A DNA stretch of 64,000 nt from Foetidibacter luteolus (GTDB taxonomy: Bacteria; Bacteroidota; Bacteroidia; Chitinophagales; Chitinophagaceae): contig NZ_VVIP01000079.1 of assembly GCF_009650435.1 (NCBI RefSeq), positions 62,001-126,000 of the forward strand, read 5' to 3'. The translations under genes and the position numbers were made by a program. Within the stretch, counting starts at the first letter, position 1; every line of letters starts with the position of its first letter. This document shows, one piece after another, positions 1-8,557 of this stretch. Under the pieces are notes generated by a model that was given only the letters and a program-made list of their open reading frames with translations, was not told the DNA's origin and searched no databases.

Positions 1-125
1 CCAGGGGCTTTCTTACCGCGGGTTTGTGAAAAGACGAAAATGAAAAAGCTGATAATCCCAGCGAGCCTATACGGATAAAATTCCTGCGGTGTAGCATCAA
101 AAATAAATTTGCGATGAAAGTACAT
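1..125 (-). CDS. Possible 5' part of a hypothetical membrane protein, cut by the window edge
   Basis: An open minus-strand frame starts at an ATG at 125 and runs without a stop to base 1, giving about 41 residues. It contains a hydrophobic stretch of the form AGIISFFIFVFS that could be a membrane segment. The frame is open about 75 bases further upstream, but with no other ATG before the stop. Nothing identifies a family, and such a short open frame could be chance. Confidence 0.25.
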   Translation of the reverse strand, partial: MYFHRKFIFDATPQEFYPYRLAGIISFFIFVFSQTRGKKAP

Positions 126-212
126 GATAGCGCTAAATAAAAAACAAATGGAGGCAAACGACCGTAGAAAAGTTTCTTTAAACTGCAGTAAAAGGTTTAA
201 ACATTGATATAA

Positions 213-518
213 TCAATGATGTACAGAAAGCTTTCTCAGCATTTCATCGTCAACAGCGTCACTATAAGCGCCGTAAGCGCTTACCAGTGTTCCTTTCATG
301 GCTGAATCGTGGGATTCAATCACATACAAAGCAGCAGAATCGCCGGGGTCTGTCTGGCCTTCAAAACGATAATAGCCGGTAATTTCGAATTGTGACGGTG
401 AGAGGCAAACGCCGGTTTCTGCGCATTTTACTTTGTCAAAAGCCAAGTTGAAATCTGTAGTGTAACCTTGTTGCTTTAGTGATGAAAGCGCTTCGGTAAG
501 TGTATCATAAGCTTGCAT
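213..518 (-). CDS. Small conserved Bacteroidota protein (often labelled phosphoribosylpyrophosphate synthetase)
   Basis: A 101-residue soluble protein with no signal peptide or membrane segment. The pattern YDTLTEAL..LKQQGYTTDFNL near the N-terminus and YRFEG.TDPGDSA in the middle matches, from memory, a family of about 100-residue Bacteroidota proteins. Databases often label these phosphoribosylpyrophosphate synthetase. It is far too short for that enzyme (about 310 residues) and lacks a PRPP loop, so the label should not be taken as function. It stands alone on the minus strand, with 180 bases of AT-rich DNA separating it from the divergent toxin-antitoxin pair. Confidence 0.7.
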   Translation of the reverse strand: MQAYDTLTEALSSLKQQGYTTDFNLAFDKVKCAETGVCLSPSQFEITGYYRFEGQTDPGDSAALYVIESHDSAMKGTLVSAYGAYSDAVDDEMLRKLSVHH

Positions 519-651
519 GGTGTTGATAGTTTATTGCGTGAATTTATCGTCGTACATGAGTGAAAATCTGAACGTTACCAATTTACATTAATGCTTCGTC
601 TCCAGTATCTATTCCCATAATTCATTTTATAGGTTTATTAAAACTATTTAA

Positions 652-659
652 TATTTTTG
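652..659 (+). promoter_or_regulatory. Bacteroidota -7 promoter element for the toxin-antitoxin pair
   Basis: TATTTTTG fits the TAnnTTTG consensus exactly and lies 39 bases before the antitoxin ATG. The -33 element is not clear. Between it and the start codon, TACAT (671-675) and ATGTA (684-688) form a short inverted repeat that could be an autoregulatory operator; that part is inference. Confidence 0.45.
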
Positions 660-698
660 TTCTGTAAAAATACATATCGAAAAATGTAATCAACAATT

Positions 699-998
699 AT
701 GCTATCTGTATTTTCTGAGTACAACGCCATAAAAGAAGGAATGGCTAACCTGATAGAAGTAAGCGGCTACCGAAATGATTATCTTGCCCGTAAAATAGGG
801 ATTTCCAATGCAAACTTTTCTGTAAAAAAACAACGTGGAAGCTGGACAGATAAAGAGCTGGCAAAGCTGGTTGATGTTTTAACGAATGTTAATGAGGACG
901 TGGAGGATTTATTAATGTTACAAATTGTACGAAGCAGAAAAGATGAACCAACCATGAGTTACGAAGAATATAAAAAGGAAGTAGCTTCATGGAAGTAA
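699..998 (+). CDS. HTH antitoxin of a type II toxin-antitoxin pair
   Basis: This 99-residue protein has a central helix-turn-helix-like stretch at about residues 17-55 (YRNDYLARKIGISNANFSVK). In that stretch LARKIGIS...FS resembles an Xre-type recognition unit. Its acidic C-terminal part probably wraps the toxin. Its stop overlaps the start of the RelE-like gene by 10 bases, the usual sign of translational coupling in toxin-antitoxin operons. Inferred role: it neutralises the downstream toxin and represses the shared promoter, possibly through the TACAT/ATGTA repeat at 671-688. The family assignment rests on size, the helix-turn-helix and the neighbour. Confidence 0.75.
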   Translation: MLSVFSEYNAIKEGMANLIEVSGYRNDYLARKIGISNANFSVKKQRGSWTDKELAKLVDVLTNVNEDVEDLLMLQIVRSRKDEPTMSYEEYKKEVASWK

Positions 999-1255
999 GA
1001 TTTACAAAATCCTACCTTAAAGACTTGCAAAGTATGCCAAAGTACATACAGGATGCTGCGCACCAGATTGCTGAAATACTAAGCCAGGCGCAAAGTATTG
1101 ACACAACCGGTTTGGACATTATAAAGATGAAAGGTCAAAAGAAAGGAGAGAAATACTACAGGATTAGAACCGGCACTTTTAGAATTATTGCAGAGTATAT
1201 AAGTCCAACGATAATATTGTTGACAATCGGAAGTCGTGGAGACGTCTACAAATAG
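989..1255 (+). CDS. RelE/ParE-family toxin
   Basis: An 88-residue basic protein with the RelE/ParE fold pattern. It has an N-terminal V.FTKSYLKDLQ.MP strand-helix, a central KMKG....YYRIRTGTFRIIAEY region, and a C-terminal IGSRGDVYK. Candidate active residues by position are R58/R60/R65, R83 and Y87, comparable to the Arg and Tyr residues that cut ribosome-bound mRNA in RelE. It overlaps the antitoxin gene by 10 bases. The residues favour an mRNA interferase, but a ParE-like gyrase poison is not excluded. It is full length for the family (85-95 residues). Confidence 0.8.
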   Translation: MEVRFTKSYLKDLQSMPKYIQDAAHQIAEILSQAQSIDTTGLDIIKMKGQKKGEKYYRIRTGTFRIIAEYISPTIILLTIGSRGDVYK

Positions 1256-1260
1256 CTTAA

Positions 1261-1289
1261 AGGCCCCGCAACTGCAAAGGCGGGGCTTA
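1261..1289 (+). terminator. Terminator after the toxin gene
   Basis: Arms GCCCCGC and GCGGGGC surround a 10-base loop and are followed by TTATTTATT. It sits directly after the toxin stop codon, so it probably ends the toxin-antitoxin transcript. Confidence 0.65.
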
Positions 1290-1430
1290 TTTATTGATTA
1301 ATTTTCGTGAATGCAGGTACAGAAATAATTGGTAAATCATTTTCCTATAATTTATATTATGTTAAGTAGAAACCAGAACCCAACTCTCCTTTTGCTCAAT
1401 CCAATCCCAGCCTGCAAAATGCCCGCAATG

Positions 1431-1460
1431 CTTATACCCGCTTAACTGTTGCCATGAAAA
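1431..1460 (+). repeat. Dispersed repeat family E, copy 1
   Basis: A short motif of the form TAYACCYGYTTAAnnGnTGCCATGAAAA, also found at 34837-34868 and 45717-45748. Here it directly precedes a family B core. It carries no coding frame. Confidence 0.5.
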
Positions 1461-1527
1461 CCGGAAGTACACGCTGTGCGACGCAACGATGACGCCATGA
1501 AATACTTCTGCCGGGCCCATAAAATTG
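1461..1527 (+). repeat. Dispersed repeat family B, copy 1
   Basis: It contains the core TGCGACGCAA at 1477-1486, then GATGACGCCATGAAAT and CTGCCGGGCCCATAAAA. The same core and flanks occur at eight other exact sites in the window, always between genes. Confidence 0.65.
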
Positions 1528-1538
1528 TTTCAAAAAAT

Positions 1539-1558
1539 TACCCGGCGCAGGCCGGGTA
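1539..1558. terminator. Bidirectional terminator hairpin after the beta-helix lipoprotein
   Basis: Perfect 8-base arms TACCCGGC and GCCGGGTA surround a 4-base loop. They are flanked by a T-run on either strand, and the hairpin lies 11 bases beyond the stop of the minus-strand lipoprotein gene. Confidence 0.7.
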
Positions 1559-1568
1559 TTTTTAATTC

Positions 1569-2759
1569 TTATTTTTTCTTGCGGCCGCCCTCGGTGCCGC
1601 CAACATAATTGTTGGGTACAGCATCAAAAATGCGGCTTAGCCATAATCCTTTATCGTAAGTAAGATTTTTGATGGTTCCGGGAACTGCCGGTAATGCGCC
1701 CCGGAGGCTGCCATTCATTATATGTACCGGGTATTTGCCCAGCAATGTACCGCCTTTTATTTCTACATTTTCCATCCACAGTTTTTTGGCCCCAAGGTTA
1801 AAGCCAAAATCTGACCGGTTGTCTATAAAAATTGCGCTGGCGCCACTGGCAAGGCCGGCATCCTTTATAACTACATTTTTTATAACCGGCTCGCCACAAC
1901 TGAATATGGTAAGCCCGGCGCCATTACAGGTTTCTACCGATAGGTTCTCAAAAGTGCCGGTGGTGGCGTCCTGCAGGGCTATACCGCTCATTTGATTGGG
2001 CTGTTTGAGCAGGGCTGCATTTTTTACCGTAAGGCCATTTATTTTACAGTCCTGGGCATTGGTTACCTGGAAGCCATCCCACCCAGTGTTTTCGGCGCTG
2101 CAATCGGTAACGGTTAAACCTACTATAGGGCTGTTGATGCAGTTGTCTTTATACATGGATGTATTGCCTATGTAATAACCTTCTGTATGGGTGTTTTTTA
2201 CGTGTACGTTTTTCAAGTGTATGTTGCGGATAACGCCGTGCGGGTAAAATGTGCTGGAGTCTGTAGCCCAGGCGTCGTTCTTTATCATAACGCCCACGGA
2301 TGCGCTGTCTACATTAATATCTTCCAGCGTTACATCGGTTGAAAAATATACACGCACACCAATACTGGCAGAATTGCCTTTGATGGTTAAGCCCTTGAGC
2401 TTTACGTACTTCAATACAAAATCGGCGGATTTGTTGGCATCTCCCCCTATTACAACACCCGGCGCAGCGGTTATTACAACCGGTTTATTCTCCTCTCCCT
2501 TTACCTGGTATAATGTTATGCTTTTTACAGATTCCGTTATCAGCAAGGTATCGCCAGGCTTGTAATCAACTTTACTGGCATCTCGTATATTTATTTTGCC
2601 ACCGTTTATGGGCAGTTTAACTGTTTTATTGGCTGGCGGAGGTGGCTCCGGTGGCGGGTTTACCGGCGGTGGGTTGGGGTTTGGGTCATCCTGGGCTGAT
2701 TTACTGCAACTTAACAGCATTGCAAGAATAATTGTTAACAACATAGTGTGCCTTTTCAT
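1569..2759 (-). CDS. Secreted lipoprotein with a right-handed beta-helix
   Basis: 396 residues. The N-terminus is a lipoprotein signal with the lipidated Cys at residue 18 (LAMLLSCSK), followed by a proline-rich linker at about 26-43. The rest is short repeated beta-strand units such as VTLEDINVDSASVGVMIKN and GLTVKNAAL, with many V/I-x-N-V steps. This is the pattern of pectate-lyase-like parallel beta-helix domains. Proteins of this fold in Bacteroidota are usually surface polysaccharide lyases, hydrolases or binding proteins. No catalytic residues can be assigned here, so substrate and activity are open. The permease and fucosidase nearby would fit a carbohydrate role, but that is inference. 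Confidence 0.7.
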   Translation of the reverse strand: MKRHTMLLTIILAMLLSCSKSAQDDPNPNPPPVNPPPEPPPPANKTVKLPINGGKINIRDASKVDYKPGDTLLITESVKSITLYQVKGEENKPVVITAAPGVVIGGDANKSADFVLKYVKLKGLTIKGNSASIGVRVYFSTDVTLEDINVDSASVGVMIKNDAWATDSSTFYPHGVIRNIHLKNVHVKNTHTEGYYIGNTSMYKDNCINSPIVGLTVTDCSAENTGWDGFQVTNAQDCKINGLTVKNAALLKQPNQMSGIALQDATTGTFENLSVETCNGAGLTIFSCGEPVIKNVVIKDAGLASGASAIFIDNRSDFGFNLGAKKLWMENVEIKGGTLLGKYPVHIMNGSLRGALPAVPGTIKNLTYDKGLWLSRIFDAVPNNYVGGTEGGRKKK

Positions 2760-2959
2760 AAAAAGCGTTGATTAGGGTATTTTCCGACGACTTCGGTAAA
2801 ATAAGAAGTTTTGGGGAAAATTGCAAGTCAACGCCTGGTAAATGTCATTGGTTTTTTAGCAGGGTCAGCATTAAAAGTAAAGGTTTATGCCGGTTAATAA
2901 TTTCATACATAACTCTTTAACATGAATTTTATGTAATAATTTACCGCAACGCTATTCAT

Positions 2960-4243
2960 ATGTCAAAAAAGCACGATACTTCCTGGCGCATTAAGTCAAT
3001 TATCGGGGGCAGCATCGGCAACCTGGTGGAGTGGTACGATTGGTATGCTTATTCTGCATTTACCATTTATTTCGCATCGGCTTTTTTCCCAAAAAGCAGC
3101 CCTACGGCGCAATTGCTGAATACTGCCGGCATATTCGCGGCCGGCTTTTTAATGCGGCCACTGGGCGGTTACCTGTTTGGCCGTATTGCGGATAAAAGCG
3201 GACGAAAAAAAGCCATGACGTTATCGGTTTTACTTATGTCGTTTGGCTCGCTGCTTATTGCCGTTTTGCCCGGCTACAACAGCATTGGTACAGCCGCGGC
3301 GGTTTTACTGCTTGTGGCAAGGCTAATGCAGGGACTTAGTGTGGGTGGTGAATACGGCACTTCTGCAACTTACCTTAGCGAAGTTGCGGCCAGCCACCGG
3401 CGCGGTTTTTATTCCAGCTTTCAATATGTAACACTTATTGGCGGGCAATTAACCGCATTGGGTTTGCAGTTAATATTGCAACAGGTATTAACAGAGGCGC
3501 AACTGCTTGGCTGGGGCTGGCGTATACCGTTTATTATCGGCGCACTGCTTTCTTTAACCGCCTTGTACCTGCGGAGTAACCTTAATGAGTCCGAAGTATT
3601 TCAAAACAAGGCGGCCGCTAAAAAAGAAAGTTCCCTAAAAGAACTGCTGAAACACCCTCGCGCCATCGCTACGGTAACCGGACTTACCCTGGGCGGAACC
3701 ATCGCTTTTTATACCTATACCACTTACATGCAAAAGTTTTTGGTTAATACGGTGCAGCTTACAAAAAATCAGTCCACACTTCTCACCTTTTTATCATTGC
3801 TGTTGTTTGCTTTACTGCAACCCGTGTTTGGGCTACTATCTGATAAGATTGGCCGCAAGCCCTTACTGCTAAGCTTTGGCGTACTGGGCACTTTGTGTAC
3901 AGTACCGTTGCTTACGGCACTAAGCCAAACCAGCGGCATGTGGATGGCTTTTGTTTTTATGATGGCCGCACTGTTAATTGTAAGCGGTTACACTTCCATT
4001 AACGCCGTGGTAAAAGCAGAGCTTTTTCCTGTGAAGGTACGGGCATTGGGTGTTGGCCTGCCCTATTCATTAACGGTGGCTATTTTTGGCGGCACTGCTG
4101 AGTACCTTGCACTTTGGTTTAAAAACGCCGGTTGCGAAAGCTGTTATTACTGGTATGTAACCGGCTGCATATTTATATCCCTGCTGGTGTACCTGAAAAT
4201 GAGCGATACCAAATACACTTCGCTTATTGATAAGGAAGAATAA
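2960..4243 (+). CDS. MFS permease of the metabolite:H+ symporter (MHS) type
   Basis: 427 residues with about 12 hydrophobic segments. The start carries GNLVEWYDWYAYS, the hallmark first helix of the MHS branch (alpha-ketoglutarate, proline/betaine, citrate and shikimate permeases). The loop GRIADKSGRKKAM between helices 2 and 3 is the MFS signature, and RLMQGLSVGGEYG marks helix 4. It should import an organic acid or a zwitterionic compound with protons across the inner membrane; the exact substrate cannot be read from sequence. It is monocistronic and followed by a repeat and a terminator. Confidence 0.85.
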   Translation: MSKKHDTSWRIKSIIGGSIGNLVEWYDWYAYSAFTIYFASAFFPKSSPTAQLLNTAGIFAAGFLMRPLGGYLFGRIADKSGRKKAMTLSVLLMSFGSLLIAVLPGYNSIGTAAAVLLLVARLMQGLSVGGEYGTSATYLSEVAASHRRGFYSSFQYVTLIGGQLTALGLQLILQQVLTEAQLLGWGWRIPFIIGALLSLTALYLRSNLNESEVFQNKAAAKKESSLKELLKHPRAIATVTGLTLGGTIAFYTYTTYMQKFLVNTVQLTKNQSTLLTFLSLLLFALLQPVFGLLSDKIGRKPLLLSFGVLGTLCTVPLLTALSQTSGMWMAFVFMMAALLIVSGYTSINAVVKAELFPVKVRALGVGLPYSLTVAIFGGTAEYLALWFKNAGCESCYYWYVTGCIFISLLVYLKMSDTKYTSLIDKEE

Positions 4244-4277
4244 AAACTTCGTTTTTTTCTTTTTTTATGGTTACGGG

Positions 4278-4367
4278 CTTTATGTACCATGTGGCAGCTT
4301 CGTTGCGTCGCATTACGTTCATCGTTCTGTTTTTCATGGCATCTTTTCAGACCCGGATAGACAAAGC
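4278..4367 (-). repeat. Dispersed repeat family B, copy 2
   Basis: The core appears as TTGCGTCGCA at 4303-4312, with TTTTTCATGGCATC and TTTCAGACCCGG downstream. These match the flanks of copies at 18644 and 40721 in inverted or direct form. Confidence 0.65.
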
Positions 4368-4406
4368 ACTCATCCCCAGTTTGCAATCTTGACATCATTA
4401 ATATAC

Positions 4407-4439
4407 AAAAGCCCGGAATGCCATGCATTGCGGGCTTTT
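4407..4439. terminator. Terminator between the permease and the fucosidase
   Basis: AAAAGCCCGGAATG pairs imperfectly with CATTGCGGGCTTTT around a short loop, giving A-rich and T-rich ends on both strands. It can serve both convergent genes. Confidence 0.7.
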
Positions 4440-4473
4440 AAGTGGATACTTTTACCGGTAGCAGTACTAACCG

Positions 4474-5934
4474 TTATTCTTTAACAACATTTATTTTAAA
4501 TACGGCCGCATACCTGCCCACCTGTTTGTTGTGCAACTTCGCGGGTAATTTGATAACAGTATTATCATTTACTGTTTGCCATTTAATATTGGCGCCCGGT
4601 GCATCCAGCAGTTTAATGCTGCTGCCCCTGTTAAGAAAGAATTTATTCAGCGTAATGGATGCAGGTAATATTACCTTCTCATCATTTTCCGGGGACAACA
4701 CGTAGATGTACAACTGCTTTTTATCTTTTGACTGTAAAAAAAGCAGGTTATCTTTTTCATAAGGCGCCATGGGTATAGTGTTGTACACAGCTTCGCTATG
4801 CACCTTCATCCATGCGCCAATATCTTTAAGGCGGGCATAGGCGCTATCGCTCCAGTCGCCATCAGGAGAAGGCCCGATATTTAACAGCAGGTTACCTCCG
4901 CGGGAAATGATCCTGGCCAACAAATGCACCAGGCTGTTGGCCGATTTATAGCTGTCATCCGGCACATAACTCCAGGAGTTGCCCATGGTAATGCAGGACT
5001 CCCACGGGTGAAATACCGGCTCTGTTGGCACTGTTTGTTCCGGCGTTACATAGTTTTCAAATTCGCCGGAAACTGTTCTGTCAACCACCAGCAAGCCGGG
5101 CTGATAACTGCGTGCCATACCGGCAATATTGGCCATGTCAATATCCTGGTTATAAGGTATGGTACGCTGCCATTCCACACTGGTATCTATGGAAGAATAA
5201 GGCCGTACCCATCCCCCATCCAGCCACAGTATGTCCATACTGCCGTAGCCGGTCATCAGTTCTTTTATCTGGTTGTAAGTAAACTGTTTAAAGCTGTTCC
5301 ACTTTTCAGGGTATTTTTTAGGGTCGTAGTTTACGTTACGGCTCTTCGGTGGAAAATAAGGCCACCAGTAAAAAGGCGTATGCCAGTCTGGTTTGGAAAA
5401 ATAAGCGCCGGTCATAAATCCCTCATTGCGAAAAGCATTAAACACTTCTTTGGCAATGTTGCTTTTGGGATTGGTAGAAAAGGGTGTTTTGGAGTCCGTT
5501 ATCTTATAGTCTGTTTCCTTGGTATCAAACATGCAAAAACCATCATGGTGCTTGGTGGTAAACACCACGTATTTCATACCGGCTTCTTTGGCCGCGGCCG
5601 CCCATTTTTCAGGATTAAATTGTACCGGGTTAAAACTTGTCTGCAGGTTTTCATAAGCCTTTACATATTCAGTGTAGCTGGCACTGTAAGGGCCGCGCCG
5701 TACCGTCCAGCCCTCATCTTCCGGGCAAATGCTCCAGCTTTCCACTATGCCCCATTTGCTGTAGGTTCCCCAATGCATCATCAGGCCAAACTTTACATCC
5801 TGCCAGCGGGAAAGTTTTTGCTGTACCAGTGTATCAGCGGGAAGAATGTAGTTATCTGAAAAATTATGTTGCTGCGCGGTAAGCTTAACGCATAAGCATA
5901 CTGCCGCCAGGGTTAACATGTTTCTGAGGGGCAT
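4474..5934 (-). CDS. Secreted alpha-L-fucosidase, GH29
   Basis: 486 residues from the preferred ATG at 5934, where a signal peptide begins (MPLRNMLTLAAVCLCVKLTAQQ). The frame is open further upstream but lacks a secretion signal there. GH29 hallmarks are visible: WGTYSKWGI near the N-terminus, KHHDGFCMFDT, and MDILWLDGGW. In the last of these the Asp (about residue 239) is the expected nucleophile of this retaining family. It should remove alpha-L-fucose from glycans in the periplasm or at the surface. A beta-sandwich-like tail follows the barrel. It is not adjacent to the SusCD locus at 13-21 kb, though both may serve glycan use. Confidence 0.9.
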   Translation of the reverse strand: MPLRNMLTLAAVCLCVKLTAQQHNFSDNYILPADTLVQQKLSRWQDVKFGLMMHWGTYSKWGIVESWSICPEDEGWTVRRGPYSASYTEYVKAYENLQTSFNPVQFNPEKWAAAAKEAGMKYVVFTTKHHDGFCMFDTKETDYKITDSKTPFSTNPKSNIAKEVFNAFRNEGFMTGAYFSKPDWHTPFYWWPYFPPKSRNVNYDPKKYPEKWNSFKQFTYNQIKELMTGYGSMDILWLDGGWVRPYSSIDTSVEWQRTIPYNQDIDMANIAGMARSYQPGLLVVDRTVSGEFENYVTPEQTVPTEPVFHPWESCITMGNSWSYVPDDSYKSANSLVHLLARIISRGGNLLLNIGPSPDGDWSDSAYARLKDIGAWMKVHSEAVYNTIPMAPYEKDNLLFLQSKDKKQLYIYVLSPENDEKVILPASITLNKFFLNRGSSIKLLDAPGANIKWQTVNDNTVIKLPAKLHNKQVGRYAAVFKINVVKE

Positions 5935-6003
5935 GCGTTTACAAAGTTTAGTTAGATAGATGAATATACCAGTGCTGCGCAAAGAAAAGCAAGTTTCACA
6001 CAT

Positions 6004-6723
6004 ACAGTATCAACTAAATTACCCGAAAGATGATTTTATTCATCATTTTTTACCAGAGCCCGGCTAAAGCCTTTGTTAAGGCAGAAGTTTCAGGTATCGG
6101 TGTGGCGACATTCTTGTACAGGCATTTTGCTCAATTTAAATGCACCGGGTCCGCAAAACTGCAACCGTTGGAAGTAATCTTTACCCAATAAATGCCTGTA
6201 ACGTTTATACTGGTCTTTCCAGAAGACAAGCCCCTGTTCCAGATATAAGAGGTATCGGTGTGTGCTTTTACAGTGCATGCGGCAGCTTTTTCCTGCTTTT
6301 CTGCACCATACTTCCTCAGCGGAAAACCAAATTGCGGATCCTACACCGGATAGACAACCCTGACAATAAAAAAGGCAAAGCACTTGACATAATCATCCGG
6401 GATAGCTACTTTTATTTCAGATTATACAGGCCTGCAAGTATGTCTGAATTTCTCCCGCAAAAAGGCGTTGGAGAGAAATTGCTGACCCGGAATTTATTTG
6501 CCTCTTCAGTACGAGTAATAGATAGGCAGTGAAGAACTATACCCAAAATCCCCTCTTTTGCGCTCTTGCGACATATAGCCGGTTTTTACAAAAGAACACC
6601 CGGATATTTTTCTACGTTATGCAGTGATGATTGATAAGTAATGGATATGTATTGAACAAGCGAAAAAATCAGCATTCCTGTACCCAGAGAGTTACAAGTA
6701 TGTGAACTGTAAAACAATTTGCT
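6004..6723. other. 720-base region with no convincing gene
   Basis: Short open frames exist on both strands (6140-6532 plus, 6090-6383 minus), but they overlap each other, lack good starts and match no family I know. The minus frame has a stretch reading GLVFWKDQYKRYRHLLGKDY that looks protein-like, so a small or decayed gene cannot be excluded. The 13-mer AGGTATCGGTGTG occurs twice, at 6091-6103 and 6249-6261. TTGACA near 6382 and TACTTTTA some 20 bases on could be a weak promoter for the 6724 operon. Confidence 0.4.
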
Positions 6724-7536
6724 ATGAGTGATGTATATGGCGCCATATCTGATGATGCTATACAGCGAATCATCAATGATACTCACGTAAAAGCGCCCTT
6801 CTTATTCAACTATGTAGCTCCGTCCATTCGTTTTGTACAGGATGACGCGGGGCGCCTGGTGGACACTGAAGAGCTTTGGGTAACCTGTTCGCCTGTTGAA
6901 GATTCCCCTTTGGATGGAGAAGTGCCACGGTTTACCCGTATGCAGCCGTTTTCGCTGCCCGGGATTCCGGTAAAGCTTCCTTATTGCATACAAATTATTG
7001 ACGCGGCACTGGATTTTCATCCGGGAAATATTATAGCCTTGCCGCCAGAACTGCCATCGCCACTATCAGAACAAAATTTTTCCATGTCAGCGATGGTTCA
7101 GTTTGGTATGGCCTGCATACCAGATAAATTGAGTGCACTTCAACCCATCCCTAATCTTGCCAAACATGTATGGCGCCTGCCCGTGTTACCAGTAACAGAA
7201 CTGGTTTGCTTTACCCTGAATGTATTTGCTTTCGGCCGGGTTACCGTAACCCCTGAAAATATAGGCGCCGGCATTCCCTTTGACAGAATTGGGCTTGCAG
7301 TTGGCGGTATTGAGATTGTAGACATAGAACCAAGGGGGCTTGAAAACGTAGTGGAATGCTACCTTATCGCAATGTTGAAGAGTTATGTATTGCCCAAGCT
7401 AATACTCTCGCTGGAAGACCAGGTAGTAAAAAGCCTTGGGCTTACTGTTACGTCAAAACTAACTGCCGGACTCCCTGATAATCCCGCGATTGAAGAAAAT
7501 GAATTACGCATCTGGCTGGATGTAAAAGTTATCTAA
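6724..7536 (+). CDS. Unrecognised protein, first gene of a three-gene unit
   Basis: 270 residues, no signal peptide, no membrane segment. An N-terminal helix (DDAIQRIINDTHV) is followed by strand-rich, proline-rich sequence. Near the C-terminus is a long amphipathic helix (GLENVVECYLIAMLKSYVLPKLILSLEDQVV) and two final strands. Long helix plus curved sheet recalls lipid-binding TULIP-type folds, but this is only an impression. Its start region (AAAACAATTTGCT before ATGAGTGA) is almost identical to that of the next gene, and both proteins begin MSDV, which suggests duplication. It probably forms an operon with the genes at 7548 and 8558 (gaps of 11 bases). Function unknown. Confidence 0.75.
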   Translation: MSDVYGAISDDAIQRIINDTHVKAPFLFNYVAPSIRFVQDDAGRLVDTEELWVTCSPVEDSPLDGEVPRFTRMQPFSLPGIPVKLPYCIQIIDAALDFHPGNIIALPPELPSPLSEQNFSMSAMVQFGMACIPDKLSALQPIPNLAKHVWRLPVLPVTELVCFTLNVFAFGRVTVTPENIGAGIPFDRIGLAVGGIEIVDIEPRGLENVVECYLIAMLKSYVLPKLILSLEDQVVKSLGLTVTSKLTAGLPDNPAIEENELRIWLDVKVI

Positions 7537-7547
7537 AACAATTTGCT

Positions 7548-8546
7548 ATGAGTGACGTTACTTTTTCGGTTAACGAATCCACCTTCAAAGCTGTATTCAA
7601 TAAAGCCTATCCCGGAAAAAAATTGAACTTTAATGAAAGCGGTTCAAAAGTTCTGGTATGGCTTGGGGTAGAGGGAGAAATACACATTGAAGGCGCCGGT
7701 GGCATTGAGTTTGAGGATGGCAATACCTTTCTTCTGAAAGAGCTGGAAATTGGTTGGGATAAATTAATCCTCAGGCTGGGCCTGGATGTGCCGAATGTTG
7801 AAATTGGCAAGTTCTGCCTCCTGCGCATGCCAAGAAGTATCCCGTTTTGGGGAGATGCTCCGTTTCTTGGCGATGAGTGCCTGGTAGAATTTCCCGGGGT
7901 TACCTTGTTTACCGGTAAACCGGATATAGGCCCCTTTAAATTAAACCTAAACGCGATTATTCCATACATCGTAACTGAAATTGGTGGCCGCTATTTTATT
8001 TACATTAATAAGGAAAAAGACAGCAGTGGAAAGTTTTACCAAATGGTGCATGCAAAGCCAACCGCCGTTGATGTTGATCCCATTTCTATCAGCGACACGA
8101 TGGGAAAATTGCCCGCTATTATCCAGGGTGGTATATATTATGCGGCTTCCCAAATGATTAAATACATTCCTCAAACCTGGATGGTAGATGTGGTATTGAG
8201 TTTTCTTGGTTTTCCTACGCTTACTGCCTTCCTGCTTGATTTGCTCGACATTCATGATGATGTGGAAGATTGGCTAATGGACGTACTTAATGTAAGCATT
8301 GGTATTGATAATGTGCTTTACCAGTTAATTTTCCAGGAAATGCTTGAAAGTAAAGAGCTTTTTAAAATTGAAGACCCTTACCCTTTCATTGACGCGAAGA
8401 CACTGGATGTAAGTGATTTTGGCGGGTACAAGACCACCCCTGCCGGTTCTACCTTTGAACTTCCTGCAATAACGGCGCCCGTAACTGATGCTGCTGTTGA
8501 GTTTGCAGAAGACAACATGTTTATCCGTTTCAACTTCGGGATTTAA
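7548..8546 (+). CDS. Unrecognised protein, second gene of the three-gene unit
   Basis: 332 residues, no signal peptide. The first 140 residues are alternating strands (VLVWLGVEGEIHIEG, LEIGWDKLILRLGLDVPNV). A more helical, hydrophobic middle follows (IIQGGIYYAASQMIKYIPQTW, VVLSFLGFPTLTAFLLDLLDI), which may be amphipathic or membrane-touching rather than a true TM segment. The C-terminus returns to strands (MFIRFNFGI). It starts 11 bases after the upstream stop with the same 13-base leader as that gene. No family recognised; a lipid- or hydrophobic-ligand-binding role is a guess from composition. Confidence 0.75.
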   Translation: MSDVTFSVNESTFKAVFNKAYPGKKLNFNESGSKVLVWLGVEGEIHIEGAGGIEFEDGNTFLLKELEIGWDKLILRLGLDVPNVEIGKFCLLRMPRSIPFWGDAPFLGDECLVEFPGVTLFTGKPDIGPFKLNLNAIIPYIVTEIGGRYFIYINKEKDSSGKFYQMVHAKPTAVDVDPISISDTMGKLPAIIQGGIYYAASQMIKYIPQTWMVDVVLSFLGFPTLTAFLLDLLDIHDDVEDWLMDVLNVSIGIDNVLYQLIFQEMLESKELFKIEDPYPFIDAKTLDVSDFGGYKTTPAGSTFELPAITAPVTDAAVEFAEDNMFIRFNFGI

Positions 8547-8557
8547 AAATCAGTTCT

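Noticed and set aside
213..518. Phosphoribosylpyrophosphate synthetase as the function of the first small gene
   Set aside because: At 101 residues it lacks the size and motifs of that enzyme; the label is probably a database carry-over.
4924..5859. Long open frame (311 codons) on the plus strand opposite the fucosidase gene
   Set aside because: The minus strand clearly encodes a complete GH29 enzyme with catalytic motifs; the opposite frame has no motif, biased composition and no start context.
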